A stretch of 64,000 nt of DNA from Arthrobacter endolithicus (lineage in GTDB: Bacteria; Actinomycetota; Actinomycetes; Actinomycetales; Micrococcaceae): positions 83,344-147,343 of the forward strand of contig NZ_JAPNLH010000010.1 in assembly GCF_026627425.1 (NCBI RefSeq), written 5' to 3'. The notes under the pieces are model-generated. The model saw only the letters and a list, made by a program, of their open reading frames with translations. It had not been told where the DNA came from and searched no databases. The translations under genes and the position numbers were made by a program. Positions 25,203 through 34,315 of the stretch are shown one piece after another; positions within the stretch are counted from its first letter, which is position 1, and each line of letters starts with the position of its first letter.

Positions 25203-25514
25203 ATGACCGTCAGTACCGCCCCCGATCTTGCCCGGGAAACCCGTACCCACGAGCTCAGCGCCCCGGATGTGCCATGGGTGCTGATTGTCTGGAACGATCC
25301 GGTCAATCTGATGAGTTATGTCAGCTACGTTTTCCAGACGTACTTTGCCTATTCCGAGGCGAAGGCGGCCGAGCTGATGATGCAGGTACACACGAACGGG
25401 CGCTCCGCGGTTGCGCATGGCGGTAAGGAAAAAATGGAGGCCGACGCCGCAGCCATGCACGGGTACGGTCTCTGGGCCACCGTGCAAAAAGACGACATGA
25501 ATACGGGGTCCTGA
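25203..25514 (+). CDS. clpS: ATP-dependent Clp protease adaptor ClpS
   Basis: 103 residues. It delivers N-degron proteins to the ClpC/ClpA unfoldase. The core WVLIVWNDPVNLMSYVSYVF and AKAAELMMQVHTNGRSAVAH carry the conserved substrate pocket and the Clp-binding face. The length is normal for actinobacteria. The DUF2017 gene follows by 5 bp. The N-terminus is short and disordered. Confidence 0.95.
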   Translation: MTVSTAPDLARETRTHELSAPDVPWVLIVWNDPVNLMSYVSYVFQTYFAYSEAKAAELMMQVHTNGRSAVAHGGKEKMEADAAAMHGYGLWATVQKDDMNTGS

Positions 25515-25519
25515 TCTAC

Positions 25520-26110
25520 GTGGCGAAGGCTTTCAAATACGGTCGCAAGGGAATCACGGGGCAGTTGGAGCAGGCTGAACGGGATTTGCTGCGCAACCTT
25601 TTTGCCGACATTATTGACATGCTGGAGCCGGCCTCGGCGGCCCATGCAGACCCGCTCGCGGCGCTGATCGGGCTCGATATGGACGTCAGCGTCCCGACGG
25701 ATCCGGCGCTCAAACGGCTCTTGCCGGACGTGGTCAAGGCCGTGGATCCGGCATCCACGGCGATGGCCCTGGAATTCCGCCAGCTCACCGAACGCTCGCT
25801 GCGGGAGGATAAAATCGGCGCGTTGCGGGCCGCTGACCTGGACCTGGATTCGGACAAAATGGTCCTCAATGACGAGCAGGCCAAGCACTGGGCGATGGCT
25901 TTAAATGACGTGCGGCTGGTGTTGGGCGAACGGTTGAGCATCCGCGGCGAAGCGGACGCCGATCGGATCCACCAGTTGCAGGACTGGTCCCAGGCCGACG
26001 ACGTGGACAGCTACCTGGCGCTGGTCTATAACTTCGTTTCCTGGCTGCAGGAAGGTCTTGTCCAAGCCATGCTGCTGGGCCTGAAGGACCGTGGCCGGGC
26101 CCGTGGCTGA
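25520..26110 (+). CDS. DUF2017 domain protein
   Basis: 196 residues from GTG 25520, five bases after clpS. The N-terminus (KAFKYGRKGITGQLEQAERD, LLRNLFADIIDMLE) and the second half (DDVDSYLALVYNFVSWLQEG) match DUF2017, which in actinobacteria always follows clpS and precedes murI. Function unknown; the tight linkage suggests a role near regulated proteolysis, but that is inference. The sequence is helical without membrane spans. Confidence 0.92.
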   Translation: MAKAFKYGRKGITGQLEQAERDLLRNLFADIIDMLEPASAAHADPLAALIGLDMDVSVPTDPALKRLLPDVVKAVDPASTAMALEFRQLTERSLREDKIGALRAADLDLDSDKMVLNDEQAKHWAMALNDVRLVLGERLSIRGEADADRIHQLQDWSQADDVDSYLALVYNFVSWLQEGLVQAMLLGLKDRGRARG

Positions 26111-26226
26111 ACCGGTGGGCGCGCCTCCGGCGGGGACCGGCGGGCGGACCGGCGGGCGGACCGGGGCGGTGCGTCACTGTGACCAAGCCGACGGCGGCAA
26201 AACTACCACGCGGCTCACGGACCCCT

Positions 26227-26232
26227 TAGTCT
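26227..26232 (+). promoter_or_regulatory. -10 element TAGTCT of murI
   Basis: TAGTCT ends 9 nt before the ATG at 26242; the start site would be at or just before the codon. No Shine-Dalgarno is present. Confidence 0.4.
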
Positions 26233-26241
26233 GGGACGATT

Positions 26242-27159
26242 ATGACCTGCGCATTCACTGACCGGGCGGACCGTCCCATTGGCATCTTCGATTCCGGCGT
26301 CGGCGGACTCACCGTCGCCCGTGCCGTCATCGACCAGCTGCCCAATGAATCGATTCTCTACGTCGGGGACACCGCGCGGGGCCCGTACGGCCCTCTTCCC
26401 ATCGCCGACGTCCGGGCAAATGCCCTTGGTGTCATGGACGAGTTGGTGGACTCCGGCGTAAAGCTGCTGGTCATTGCCTGCAATACCGCCTCCGCTGCGG
26501 TGCTCCGCGATGCACGGGAGCGCTATACCGCGCGGTACTCCATCCCCGTGATCGAAGTGATCCAGCCGGCGGTCCGGCGGGCTGTCGCAGCGACCCGTAC
26601 GGGGCGCGTTGGCGTCATCGGGACCGTGGCGACCATCGCCTCGCGGGCCTATGAGGACACCTTCGCTGCCGCGCCGGATCTGCAGATTACCTCGGTGGCC
26701 TGCCCGGACTTTGTTGAATTCGTGGAGTCCGGGATAACCGCCGGCCCGCAACTGCTCTCCACCGCGCAGCGCTACCTCGCCGGGCTCAAGGCCGCTGAGG
26801 TGGACACCCTGGTGCTGGGGTGCACGCATTATCCGCTGCTGACGGGTGTCATTTCCTACTGCATGGGCGACGGCGTTACCTTGGTTTCCAGCGCGGAAGA
26901 GACCGCCAAGGACGTCTACCGGGCACTGGTCAGCCACGATCTGGAGCGCACCGCCGCGCCGGCGCCGGTGCACAGCTTCCTGGCCACCGGGGACGCGGCG
27001 ACCTTTGAGGTGCTGGCCCGCCGGTTCCTGGGGCCGGAGGTGCTTAGCGTGGAGCAGGTGTCCCACGTCGCGGCCCATTACCCGACGGGTTCGATGGCAC
27101 GGATCAGCCCCGGGATGGTTGCCGCCGGGAAATCGCCTTACTCCGGCGGGCAGCTGTGA
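26242..27159 (+). CDS. murI: glutamate racemase
   Basis: 305 residues. It interconverts L- and D-glutamate for peptidoglycan synthesis. The N-terminal block [19 protein letters not shown] followed by [12 protein letters not shown], the first catalytic cysteine in [14 protein letters not shown] and the second in LGCTHYPLL are intact. It overlaps the next gene by 4 bp. Normal length. Confidence 0.96.
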   Translation: MTCAFTDRADRPIGIFDSGVGGLTVARAVIDQLPNESILYVGDTARGPYGPLPIADVRANALGVMDELVDSGVKLLVIACNTASAAVLRDARERYTARYSIPVIEVIQPAVRRAVAATRTGRVGVIGTVATIASRAYEDTFAAAPDLQITSVACPDFVEFVESGITAGPQLLSTAQRYLAGLKAAEVDTLVLGCTHYPLLTGVISYCMGDGVTLVSSAEETAKDVYRALVSHDLERTAAPAPVHSFLATGDAATFEVLARRFLGPEVLSVEQVSHVAAHYPTGSMARISPGMVAAGKSPYSGGQL

Positions 27160-27953
27160 AGCTGACCATTGTGGGCTGCAGCGGCTCGTTCCCCGGCCCG
27201 CAGTCGCCGGCGTCGTGCTATCTGCTGACCGCACACGACGGCGTCCGGCCCTGGCGCATCCTGCTGGACCTGGGCAGCGGCGCACTCGGGGCGGTGCAGA
27301 AATACATGGATCTGCAGGACATCGACGCCATATTCCTCACCCATCTGCACCCGGACCACTGCATGGACCTGTGCGGCCTGCACGTAGCTGTGCGCTGGGA
27401 CCCGAGCGGCTGGAAAGCGGGCCGGATTCCGGTCTGGGGACCGGCGGCGACGGCGGATCGGTTAGCAACCGCCTATGGGCTGGATCCGGATCCGGGCATG
27501 CGCGAGGAATTTGACTTCCGGCTCTGGACCGAGCGCGAAACCGTTCAGCTGGGGCCATTTAGGATCACCCCTTATGCCGTGAACCACCCCGTAGATGAGG
27601 CTTATGCCCTGCGGGTGGAGACCAGAGAATATGACGGCACCGGCGTGGACAGGGTGGCCGTCCTGACCTATTCCGGCGATACCGATTCCTGCCCCGGCCT
27701 CGTCGACGCTGCCCGGGATGCAAACCTTTTCCTTTGTGAGGCCGCCTTTGAAGAGGGCCGTGATGACGCAGTCAAGGACGTCCATCTCACCGGAAAGCGG
27801 GCGGCGCAGGCTGCGGCCAAGGCCAATGCCCGCCGGCTCCTGCTGACGCACCTGCCCGTGTGGACGGACGCCAACCGGATTGTTGCGGAGGCTCTTCCCG
27901 AATTTGACGGCCAGGTGGCGGTCGCGGTGGCAGGGGTGCACTACACGATCTGA
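27156..27953 (+). CDS. MBL-fold metallo-hydrolase
   Basis: 265 residues from GTG 27156, overlapping murI by 4 bp. The zinc motif [11 protein letters not shown] fits HxHxDH, and later His/Asp ligands are in [10 protein letters not shown] and LTHLPVWTD. The family includes RNase Z-like nucleases and cyclic-nucleotide phosphodiesterases. The consistent murI, MBL, rph order in actinobacteria suggests a link to RNA or nucleotide metabolism. The substrate is unproven. Confidence 0.9.
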   Translation: MKLTIVGCSGSFPGPQSPASCYLLTAHDGVRPWRILLDLGSGALGAVQKYMDLQDIDAIFLTHLHPDHCMDLCGLHVAVRWDPSGWKAGRIPVWGPAATADRLATAYGLDPDPGMREEFDFRLWTERETVQLGPFRITPYAVNHPVDEAYALRVETREYDGTGVDRVAVLTYSGDTDSCPGLVDAARDANLFLCEAAFEEGRDDAVKDVHLTGKRAAQAAAKANARRLLLTHLPVWTDANRIVAEALPEFDGQVAVAVAGVHYTI

Positions 27954-27988
27954 GCAGGTCCGGGCGCCGCGCGGTGGCTGGTGACGGC

Positions 27989-28885
27989 CTACAGCATTTC
28001 CAGCGGCTCAGCGCGGGTCGGCGGCGCGAACGCCGCGTCCAGCGCGGTGAGGTCTGCGCTGCTGAGCGTGATCTCCAGGGCGCCGTGGTTCTGCCGGACA
28101 TGGTCTACGGTGGACGCCTTGGGAATGGCAATAATATCCGGCCGGCGGAGCACCCAGGCCAGCGCGATCTGTGCCGGGCCCGCGTTGTTTGCCGCACCTC
28201 CATGTTCACCCGCTATCCGGTGCAGTTCGGGGTGCTGCAGCAGCCGTCCCTGCTCGATCGGAGAATAGGCCATCACTGGAATATTCCGCTCGGCGAGCAG
28301 CGGCAGCAGGTCGTATTCAATGCCGCGGCGGGAAAGGTTGTAGAGCAGCTGATTCGTCTGCAGCGCGCCGGCGTCCGGGACGGTGTCCAGCTCGTGCAGA
28401 TCGTCGAGGTCCAGATTGCTCACTCCCCAATGCCGGATTTTCCCGGCGCCGACCAGTTCCTGCAGTGCCCCGACGCTTTCCTGAAGCGGGATGCTGCCGC
28501 GCCAGTGCAGCAGATACAGATCCACATAGTCCGTGTTCAGCCGCTCCAAGCTCGCTTCCAGGGCCCGGGACGTGCCGCGGGTACTGGCATGGGAGGGCAG
28601 CACCTTGCTGACCAGGAACACCTCATCCCGGCGCCCGGCGATGGCCTCTCCCACCAGTTCCTCGGCCCGGCCGTCGCCGTACATTTCCGCCGTGTCGATC
28701 AGCGTCAGCCCCAAGTCCAGACCGGTGCGCAAGGTGCGGATTTCCGCCGCCCGCGTGCCGCCGTCGTCGCCCATGTACCAGGTTCCCTGGCCCAGCCGCG
28801 GGACCTGCTCGCCGCAGGGGAGGGAGACCAGGCCGGTCGTTGCGTCCACAGGGCACGGGATATCTGTAGGGCGTGAGGCAGTCAT
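27989..28885 (-). CDS. aldo/keto reductase
   Basis: 298 residues. The N-terminus LPCGEQVPRLGQGTWYMGDD, the Asp/Tyr pair in LIDTAEMYGDGRAEELV, the Lys of EVFLVSKVLPSHAS and the His-bearing YLLHWRGSIPLQESVGAL form the AKR catalytic set. The C-terminal NADPH site (ALAWVLRRPDIIAIPKAST) is present. The substrate is unknown. Divergent to rph with a 43-bp intergenic region. Confidence 0.92.
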   Translation of the reverse strand: MTASRPTDIPCPVDATTGLVSLPCGEQVPRLGQGTWYMGDDGGTRAAEIRTLRTGLDLGLTLIDTAEMYGDGRAEELVGEAIAGRRDEVFLVSKVLPSHASTRGTSRALEASLERLNTDYVDLYLLHWRGSIPLQESVGALQELVGAGKIRHWGVSNLDLDDLHELDTVPDAGALQTNQLLYNLSRRGIEYDLLPLLAERNIPVMAYSPIEQGRLLQHPELHRIAGEHGGAANNAGPAQIALAWVLRRPDIIAIPKASTVDHVRQNHGALEITLSSADLTALDAAFAPPTRAEPLEML

Positions 28886-28893
28886 AACGAATG

Positions 28894-28899
28894 ACTTTA
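28894..28899 (-). promoter_or_regulatory. -10 element TAAAGT of the AKR gene
   Basis: On the minus strand TAAAGT ends 8 nt before the ATG at 28885. It faces the rph -10 box in a 43-bp divergent region. Confidence 0.45.
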
Positions 28900-28916
28900 C
28901 TCCGGTGCGGACTGGC

Positions 28917-28922
28917 TAAGCT
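28917..28922 (+). promoter_or_regulatory. -10 element TAAGCT of rph
   Basis: TAAGCT ends 6 nt before the ATG at 28929, with no Shine-Dalgarno. Confidence 0.55.
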
Positions 28923-28928
28923 GGAATC

Positions 28929-29687
28929 ATGACAACAGGGAACATTTCAGCGCCAACGTCCACGCTCCGTGCCGACGGGCGCACCCCCGACCAGCTCCGG
29001 GACATCAGCATCACCCGCGGCTGGTCCAAGCAGGCGGAAGGCTCCGCGCTGATCGAGTTCGGCAACACCCGGGTGCTGTGCACCGCCTCGCTGACCGCAG
29101 GAGTGCCGCGCTGGCTCAAGGGCGAGGGCCGCGGCTGGGTCACGGCCGAATACGCAATGTTGCCCCGCGCCACCAACACCCGCAACGACCGCGAATCCGT
29201 GAAGGGCAAAGTGGGCGGCCGCACCCATGAGATCTCCCGGCTGATCGGCCGCTCGCTCCGGTCCATTATTGACACCAAAGCCCTTGGCGAGAACACGATT
29301 GTGCTGGACTGCGACGTGCTGCAGGCCGACGGCGGCACCAGGACCGCAGCCATCACGGGCGCCTATGTGGCGCTGGCCGACGCGATCCACTACGCCCGGG
29401 AGAACAAGTTGATTGCCCGCAGCGCCCAGCCGCTGATCGACACGGTGGCCGCGGTGTCGGTCGGGATCATTGACGGCATCGCGATGCTGGATTTGCCGTA
29501 TGTGGAGGACGTGCGCGCGGAAACCGATATGAACGTGGTGGTGACTGGATCCGGGAAGTTCGTGGAGGTGCAGGGGACCGCCGAGGGCGCGCCCTTTGAC
29601 CGTAATGAGCTGGACGCGCTGCTGGATCTCGCCCTGCTGGGCACGCGGCAGCTGGCGCAGATCCAACTCGACACGTTGGGCCTGTGA
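28929..29687 (+). CDS. rph: ribonuclease PH
   Basis: 252 residues. A phosphorolytic 3'-5' exoribonuclease that trims tRNA precursors. [18 protein letters not shown] N-terminus ([20 protein letters not shown]), [20 protein letters not shown] and the phosphate/RNA-binding [18 protein letters not shown] are typical. Its stop overlaps the rdgB start by 4 bp, a conserved rph-rdgB pair. Confidence 0.96.
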   Translation: MTTGNISAPTSTLRADGRTPDQLRDISITRGWSKQAEGSALIEFGNTRVLCTASLTAGVPRWLKGEGRGWVTAEYAMLPRATNTRNDRESVKGKVGGRTHEISRLIGRSLRSIIDTKALGENTIVLDCDVLQADGGTRTAAITGAYVALADAIHYARENKLIARSAQPLIDTVAAVSVGIIDGIAMLDLPYVEDVRAETDMNVVVTGSGKFVEVQGTAEGAPFDRNELDALLDLALLGTRQLAQIQLDTLGL

Positions 29688-30418
29688 GCTTGGCAGCGGT
29701 CAAACCGCGGTTGGTGCTGGCGACGCATAATAAGGGCAAGCTGCGTGAGTTCCGTGAGCTGCTGCGCGGCCAGATTCCCGGGCTCGACGTCGACACGCAG
29801 GTTATCGATGCGGCGGCGGCGGGTGCGCCCGACGTGGCCGAAACCGGAGTGACATTCGCGGAGAATTCGCTGCTGAAGGCCAGGACCGTCGCTGCTGCTA
29901 CCGGGCTGGTCGCCGTGGCCGATGATTCTGGCCTGGCCGTTGACGTCCTGGGCGGCGCGCCGGGGATATTTTCCGCACGCTGGTCCGGACGGCACGGCGA
30001 TGACGACGCCAATACCGCGCTGCTGCTGGCCCAACTGGCAGACATTGACGACGCGCACCGTGCCGCCCGCTTTGTCTGCGCTGCCGCCGTGGCTGTACCC
30101 GGTACGGTGTCCGGTACAGCGTTTGGCCCTGCGGCCGGCCCTGCTTCCGGCACAGCGGCCGGTGCCGACGGCGTTGCCGCGCCTGCCGCCTTCGGACTTC
30201 GGGCCGCCGAGCATGTGGAACACGGCGAACTGCCCGGGGTATTGCTGCGCGCACCGCGCGGAGACGGCGGCTTCGGATACGATCCGATCCTGGTCCCGGA
30301 CGGCCTCTGCGTCAGCTGCGCGGAGCTGGCCCCGGACGACAAAAACGCTATTAGCCACCGCGGCCAGGCCTTCCGGAAGCTGCTGCCGTACATCATTGCG
30401 GCCCTGGAACGCAACTAG
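29684..30418 (+). CDS. rdgB: RdgB/HAM1 non-canonical purine NTP pyrophosphatase, with an insert
   Basis: 244 residues; family members are about 195-210. It hydrolyses ITP, XTP and dITP to the monophosphate and pyrophosphate, keeping deaminated purines out of DNA and [41 protein letters not shown] and [15 protein letters not shown] are intact. Residues ~139-172 (Gly/Ala/Pro/Thr-rich: [13 protein letters not shown] and on) replace a short loop between RFVCAAA and GELPGVLL. The stop codon lies inside a 25-bp hairpin. Confidence 0.94.
   Translation: MSLAAVKPRLVLATHNKGKLREFRELLRGQIPGLDVDTQVIDAAAAGAPDVAETGVTFAENSLLKARTVAAATGLVAVADDSGLAVDVLGGAPGIFSARWSGRHGDDDANTALLLAQLADIDDAHRAARFVCAAAVAVPGTVSGTAFGPAAGPASGTAAGADGVAAPAAFGLRAAEHVEHGELPGVLLRAPRGDGGFGYDPILVPDGLCVSCAELAPDDKNAISHRGQAFRKLLPYIIAALERN
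30098..30199 (+). repeat. low-complexity insert in rdgB
   Basis: About 34 codons ([13 protein letters not shown], then [18 protein letters not shown]) built from GGT/GCC/GCG/CCT codons, with GGTACxG and GGCCCTGC word repetition. Conserved HAM1 sequence resumes on each side. Confidence 0.6.
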
Positions 30419-30470
30419 GTCGCAGTTGCGGCAGCCAAAACGCGATTTGGCTGCCGCAACTGCGACCTAG
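30415..30470. terminator. 25-bp perfect hairpin between rdgB and the DedA gene
   Basis: Arms 30415-30439 and 30446-30470 are exactly complementary over 25 bp, with a 6-nt loop ACGCGA. The left arm begins CTAGGTCGCAGTTGCGGCAG and includes the rdgB stop codon. The genes converge, so it can act in both directions. No T-run follows, so it may be a bidirectional terminator, or a dispersed palindromic element. Confidence 0.7.
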
Positions 30471-30486
30471 TGGGGATGGCGGAGCG

Positions 30487-31203
30487 TTAGAGACCGGCGG
30501 AGCGCTTGGCTTTGCGGCTGGCGAGGTAGCCCTTGGAGAACTCCAGGATTATGGGAATGATGGAAATAAGGACAATAAGAATGAAGATCAGGTCCAGATT
30601 TTTCTGCACCCACGGAACCCGGTCGCCGAGGACGTAGCCCAGCAGGGTCACACCTCCTGCCCAGAGCACGGCCCCAATGGCGTTGAAAATGACGAAGTGC
30701 CGGCGGTCCATCCGCGCCACACCGACAATCACGGGTACAAAGGTACGCACAATGGGGACAAAGCGGGCCAGAATCAGCGCCTTACCGCCGTGCTTTTCAA
30801 AGAATGCGTGCGCATTCTGTACATTCTCCCGTTTAAACAGCCGCGAATCGGGCTTATTGAAAATAGCGGGACCGGCTTTGAGGCCAATCAGATAGCCCGC
30901 CTGATTGCCCAAGAATGCGGAGAGGATGAGCAACCCGAGCACGGCCCAGATGTTGAAGTGGATGACGCCCGTGGCCACGAGCAGACCGCCGGTGAACAGC
31001 AGCGAATCTCCCGGCAGGAAGAACCCGATCAGCAGACCCGTCTCGGCGAAGATAATGGCGCAGGCCAGCAGCACTACCCAGGGCCCCAGTGCGGAGTTAC
31101 CCAGAATAACGGCAGGGTCAAGCCACGGCGGCAGGAAACCAGTGGGAGCGGGTCCGTGTCCGGACATGGCGGGCACGACGAAGGAACTGATGGAGGAAAT
31201 CAC
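30487..31203 (-). CDS. DedA family membrane protein
   Basis: 238 residues from GTG 31203. GLLIGFFLPGDSLLFTGGLL and VGARMDRRHFVIFNAIGAVLWAG (with basic loop FVPIVRTFVPVIVG) are family hallmarks. DedA proteins are flippase-like lipid transporters involved in membrane potential and drug tolerance. About five spans are visible. The -10 box 6 nt upstream of the start suggests leaderless transcription. Converges on rdgB. Confidence 0.93.
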   Translation of the reverse strand: MISSISSFVVPAMSGHGPAPTGFLPPWLDPAVILGNSALGPWVVLLACAIIFAETGLLIGFFLPGDSLLFTGGLLVATGVIHFNIWAVLGLLILSAFLGNQAGYLIGLKAGPAIFNKPDSRLFKRENVQNAHAFFEKHGGKALILARFVPIVRTFVPVIVGVARMDRRHFVIFNAIGAVLWAGGVTLLGYVLGDRVPWVQKNLDLIFILIVLISIIPIILEFSKGYLASRKAKRSAGL

Positions 31204-31209
31204 CCTCCA

Positions 31210-31215
31210 AGATTA
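31210..31215 (-). promoter_or_regulatory. -10 element TAATCT of the DedA gene
   Basis: Minus strand; it ends 6 nt before the GTG at 31203. A GGAGG motif adjoins the start codon directly, too close to act as a Shine-Dalgarno. Confidence 0.5.
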
Positions 31216-31335
31216 CGGCACGCGCCGGCGCAGCGACTCAGCCGCAGGGATGAGATATTTCGCGCACATGCAACGCACAGCCGGCTGGTAGCTTACGTCA
31301 GGTTTTCTGCCAGCAGGCAGGGCGAAAATTGAATT

Positions 31336-32871
31336 ATGGCCACACGACCCACCCTGAGGACCGCCAGCGGGCCGATAACGCGGCGCGGCCCTGCTCCGCG
31401 GATTGCACCGGACCGGTTAGGCGAGTATCGTCGCAGGGCGCTGCGACTGGATGGCCTTCTGGTCGCAAGCTGGGTTTCGGTGGCACTGGTCATCGCCTTC
31501 TTTTTGGCCGACGACGTCGCCGCGGGTTTCGTTTCCGTCGGCCAGTCTCTCACGTCGCTGGGTATTCTGACGGGTCTGGTGGGGACGGATCTGCTGCTGG
31601 TGATGATGCTGCTCAGCGCCCGGCTGCCGCTGATCGATAAGGCCTACGGCCAGGATCGGGCGGTGACATTTCATAAAAAGCTGGGCAAGCCGGTGCTCTA
31701 CCTCCTGCTCGCGCACACCATCGGGCTGATCGCCGGCTATGCCATGACCGAGGGAGTCACCCCGGTCGCGGAGACGCTCTCGCTGTTTCTGACCGTACCG
31801 GACATGTGGCTGGCTTTTGCGGGGGTGGGACTGTTGATCGCCGTCGTCGTGACCTCCATTGTGAGCGTGCGGCGCAGATTTCCCTACGAGGCTTGGCTGG
31901 CGGTCCACCTGCTGGCCTACGTGGCCGTTCTGGCCGCCGTTCCGCATCAATTCAGCACCGGCGCCGTGTTCGCGCCGGGAACATGGCAGCGCGGATATTG
32001 GCTGGCGCTTTACCTGGGGCTGGCCGGCTGCATCGTGGCGTTCCGGGTGGTGGCACCCGTGGCACGCAGTTTCCGGCACCGGCTGACGGTTACCGGTGTA
32101 CGCGCCGCCGGGCCCGGAGCCGTGACCATTTCGATGAGCGGCAGGAACCTGGAATCCTTGCCGGTCCAGGCGGGTCAGTTTCTGTTGTGGCGTTTTCTCG
32201 CCGCGGGCCTCTGGTGGCATGCACATCCGTTCTCCCTGTCAGCGGCACCGGGACCGATACCGGCACCCGGGCGGCAAACAGGGCTGTCCACCGCGACTGC
32301 CACCACAGCATCCTCCACATTGCCCGCATCCTCAGCATTGCCCGCATCGCCCCCGCAGGAGCTGGAAATCACCGTGCGCGGGCTCGGAGCGGGTAGTAAA
32401 AAGGTGCTCAACGTGAGGCCCGGTACGCGCGTAATGATCGAGGGACCCTATGGGATTTTCACTCAACAGGTGCGGACCAGCGAGCGGATCGTTATGGTGG
32501 GCGCGGGAATCGGTGTGGCCCCAATCCGGTCCTTGCTGGCCGAGGCGGACTTTGCCCCCGGCAACGCCACCGTGATTCTGCGCGCCGGGACGGTGCAGGA
32601 AGTGTACCTGCTGTCGGAGATTGACGAGCTGTGCCGCCGCCGTGGTGCATATCTGTTTGTGGAAGCCGGGCCCCGGCCCGCGAACCGGACCCATTGGCTG
32701 CCGTCTGCTTCGGCCGACAGCGGATTTTCGCTGCTCAGCTACACGCCGGAGCTTGCCTCGTCGGATGTTTACGTCTGCGGCCCCGGGCCGTGGAGCGCAC
32801 TGGTGCTGGCCGAGGCCCGCGCCGCTGGCGTTCCCGCCGGCGCCGTCCATTACGAAAGGTTCAGCTGGTGA
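31336..32871 (+). CDS. ferric-reductase-like flavocytochrome (b-type heme, FAD/NAD(P)-binding)
   Basis: 511 residues. The N-terminal half has about six spans with two His pairs for heme (FHKKLGKPVLYLLLAHT and AVHLLAYVAVLAAVPHQ). The C-terminal half is a ferredoxin-reductase module: FAD motif HPFSLSAAP, pyridine-nucleotide segments VMVGAGIGVAPIRSLLAEA and VYVCGPGPWSALVL. Residues ~305-340 are a Thr/Ala/Ser/Pro insert between FAD strands. It should carry electrons from cytoplasmic NAD(P)H across the membrane to an outside acceptor. Coupled to an FMN-binding protein and ApbE, which points to the outer flavin as acceptor. No Shine-Dalgarno and no -10 box near ATG 31336. Confidence 0.9.
   Translation: MATRPTLRTASGPITRRGPAPRIAPDRLGEYRRRALRLDGLLVASWVSVALVIAFFLADDVAAGFVSVGQSLTSLGILTGLVGTDLLLVMMLLSARLPLIDKAYGQDRAVTFHKKLGKPVLYLLLAHTIGLIAGYAMTEGVTPVAETLSLFLTVPDMWLAFAGVGLLIAVVVTSIVSVRRRFPYEAWLAVHLLAYVAVLAAVPHQFSTGAVFAPGTWQRGYWLALYLGLAGCIVAFRVVAPVARSFRHRLTVTGVRAAGPGAVTISMSGRNLESLPVQAGQFLLWRFLAAGLWWHAHPFSLSAAPGPIPAPGRQTGLSTATATTASSTLPASSALPASPPQELEITVRGLGAGSKKVLNVRPGTRVMIEGPYGIFTQQVRTSERIVMVGAGIGVAPIRSLLAEADFAPGNATVILRAGTVQEVYLLSEIDELCRRRGAYLFVEAGPRPANRTHWLPSASADSGFSLLSYTPELASSDVYVCGPGPWSALVLAEARAAGVPAGAVHYERFSW
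32248..32355 (+). repeat. low-complexity insert in the flavocytochrome
   Basis: Thirty-six codons including STATATTASSTLPASSALPA, with ASSTLPASSALPAS as an imperfect repeat. It separates HPFSLSAAP from the next conserved strand ELEITVRGLG. Confidence 0.6.
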
Positions 32872-33509
32872 GAATCCGCGCAGTCATCATCGCGTCGGCC
32901 GCGTCGGCGGGAGTCATCCTGCTCGGCTGGCAGGCGGGCACAGGATCGTCACTGACGGGCGGGCCCGCCCTCTTGGCCGGGTCCCCAACCGGTAGTTCGG
33001 CGACCGGGAGCTCAGGAAACGCCGACGGCGGCGCTAGTGGAACGTCGTCGGCGGCCCCGTCGACCCCGAGCCCATCGTCGCCGTCGACCACGTCGACCCC
33101 GTCGCCGACCAGCCCGGCTGCTGCCGTGCCGCCGTCGCCCGCTGCTGCCGTGCCGCCGTCGCCGGCTGCTGCTGCGCCCGGCGTCAACGCCTCCGTCAGC
33201 GGCACTTTCAAGGGAACAAGCGCCAGCACTCGATACGGCGCGGTGCAGGTCCAGGTCACCATCGCGGACGGGGCAATCACCGATGTGTCCGCCCTACAGC
33301 TCACGGACCGGGACCAGCGCTCGGCACAAATCAGCAACTATGCCGCCCCGGTCCTGCGCAGCGAGGTTCTGGCCGCGCAGTCTGCAGCCGTGCAGAGCAT
33401 CAGCGGCGCGACCCTCACGAGCGAGGGGTATCTGACCTCGCTGCAGGCTGCCCTGGATACAGCCCACTTCACAGCCGGGCAGTCGTACAGCCCCAGCGGA
33501 GCGGGGTGA
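32868..33509 (+). CDS. FMN-binding domain protein (exported)
   Basis: 213 residues from GTG 32868, overlapping the flavocytochrome stop by 4 bp. A membrane/signal segment (VIIASAASAGVILLGW) is followed by ~85 residues rich in Ser, Thr, Pro, Ala, probably an extended cell-wall linker, then the FMN_bind domain: VQVQVTIADGAITDVSALQL, and SISGATLTSEGYLTSLQAAL. The Thr in SGATLTS is the expected covalent FMN attachment residue, loaded by ApbE. It probably passes electrons from the flavocytochrome to an external acceptor. Confidence 0.85.
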   Translation: MRIRAVIIASAASAGVILLGWQAGTGSSLTGGPALLAGSPTGSSATGSSGNADGGASGTSSAAPSTPSPSSPSTTSTPSPTSPAAAVPPSPAAAVPPSPAAAAPGVNASVSGTFKGTSASTRYGAVQVQVTIADGAITDVSALQLTDRDQRSAQISNYAAPVLRSEVLAAQSAAVQSISGATLTSEGYLTSLQAALDTAHFTAGQSYSPSGAG

Positions 33510-34273
33510 GCATCCTGACCGCAGAAGGTCTCCAGAGCGGGGTTCGCGTGTTCAGTACCATGGGCACGGTGCTCAGCCTGACCGTGCGCGGCCCGGTGCG
33601 GGAGGCGGGTTGGGCGGACGGGCCGGAGCAGATATTTACGGCCGCGGACCACCGATTCAGCCTGTACCGGAGCGACTCCGAGTTGAGTCTCATTGCGGCC
33701 GGAGAGGCCGCGTTAGCTGGATCCAGTGCAGAGCTGCGCCGGATGTACGCTATGGCGCTGGGATGGCGGACGGCTACCGGCGGCGATTTTACTCCACACC
33801 GGCCCGATGGCGTGGTGGACCTCTCCGGCGTCGTCAAGTCCTGGGCCATGGCAGCCTCCGGCGCTTGGCTGCATAGCGAGGGGTATCCGGATTGGTGCCT
33901 GAACGCCGGCGGCGACGTGCTCTGTTCGGGTACCGCGGACGACGGCGAACCATGGCACGTTGGGATTGTGGACCCGCAGGCCCGGCAATCCCTGCTCAGT
34001 AGCATCGTTGCCAGTGCTGCCCGGCCGGCCGTTGCCACCTCGGGCAGCGCCGAACGCGGCGAACACATCTGGCGCCGGCCCGGCGTGCGGGCCGATTTCA
34101 TCCAGGTGACGGTCCGGGCGGCGGACATTATCACCGCCGACGTCCTGGCCACGGCAATCATTGCCGGGGGAACCCGATCACTGGACCACGCCAGCTCCGC
34201 CTGGCCGGTCGATATCCTGGCCGTCCGTCAGGATGGCAGCCTGCTCGCAACCCCAGGCTTCGCACGGCACTGA
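33506..34273 (+). CDS. apbE: FAD:protein FMN transferase ApbE
   Basis: 255 residues; the start (GTG 33506) overlaps the previous stop by 4 bp. ApbE attaches FMN from FAD to Ser/Thr of flavoproteins outside the membrane, here most likely the coupled FMN-binding protein. STMGTVLSLTVRGP, VDLSGVVKSWAMAASG, LNAGGDVLCSG and ADVLATAIIAGG are conserved; the His/Asp-like DADALS triad is replaced by related residues. Normal length is ~300, so this one is short by about 40 residues, mainly in the N-terminal signal region. No lipobox is seen. Confidence 0.92.
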   Translation: MSILTAEGLQSGVRVFSTMGTVLSLTVRGPVREAGWADGPEQIFTAADHRFSLYRSDSELSLIAAGEAALAGSSAELRRMYAMALGWRTATGGDFTPHRPDGVVDLSGVVKSWAMAASGAWLHSEGYPDWCLNAGGDVLCSGTADDGEPWHVGIVDPQARQSLLSSIVASAARPAVATSGSAERGEHIWRRPGVRADFIQVTVRAADIITADVLATAIIAGGTRSLDHASSAWPVDILAVRQDGSLLATPGFARH

Positions 34274-34315
34274 ACCCTTGCGCACTCCACGCGGTAGAGG
34301 TGACTTTGAATGAGG

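Noticed and set aside
24530..25426. 298-codon open frame antisense to pncB running into clpS
   Set aside because: It crosses two well-supported genes and their promoter and has no family look.
26215..27285. 356-codon open frame antisense to murI
   Set aside because: murI is unambiguous on the other strand.
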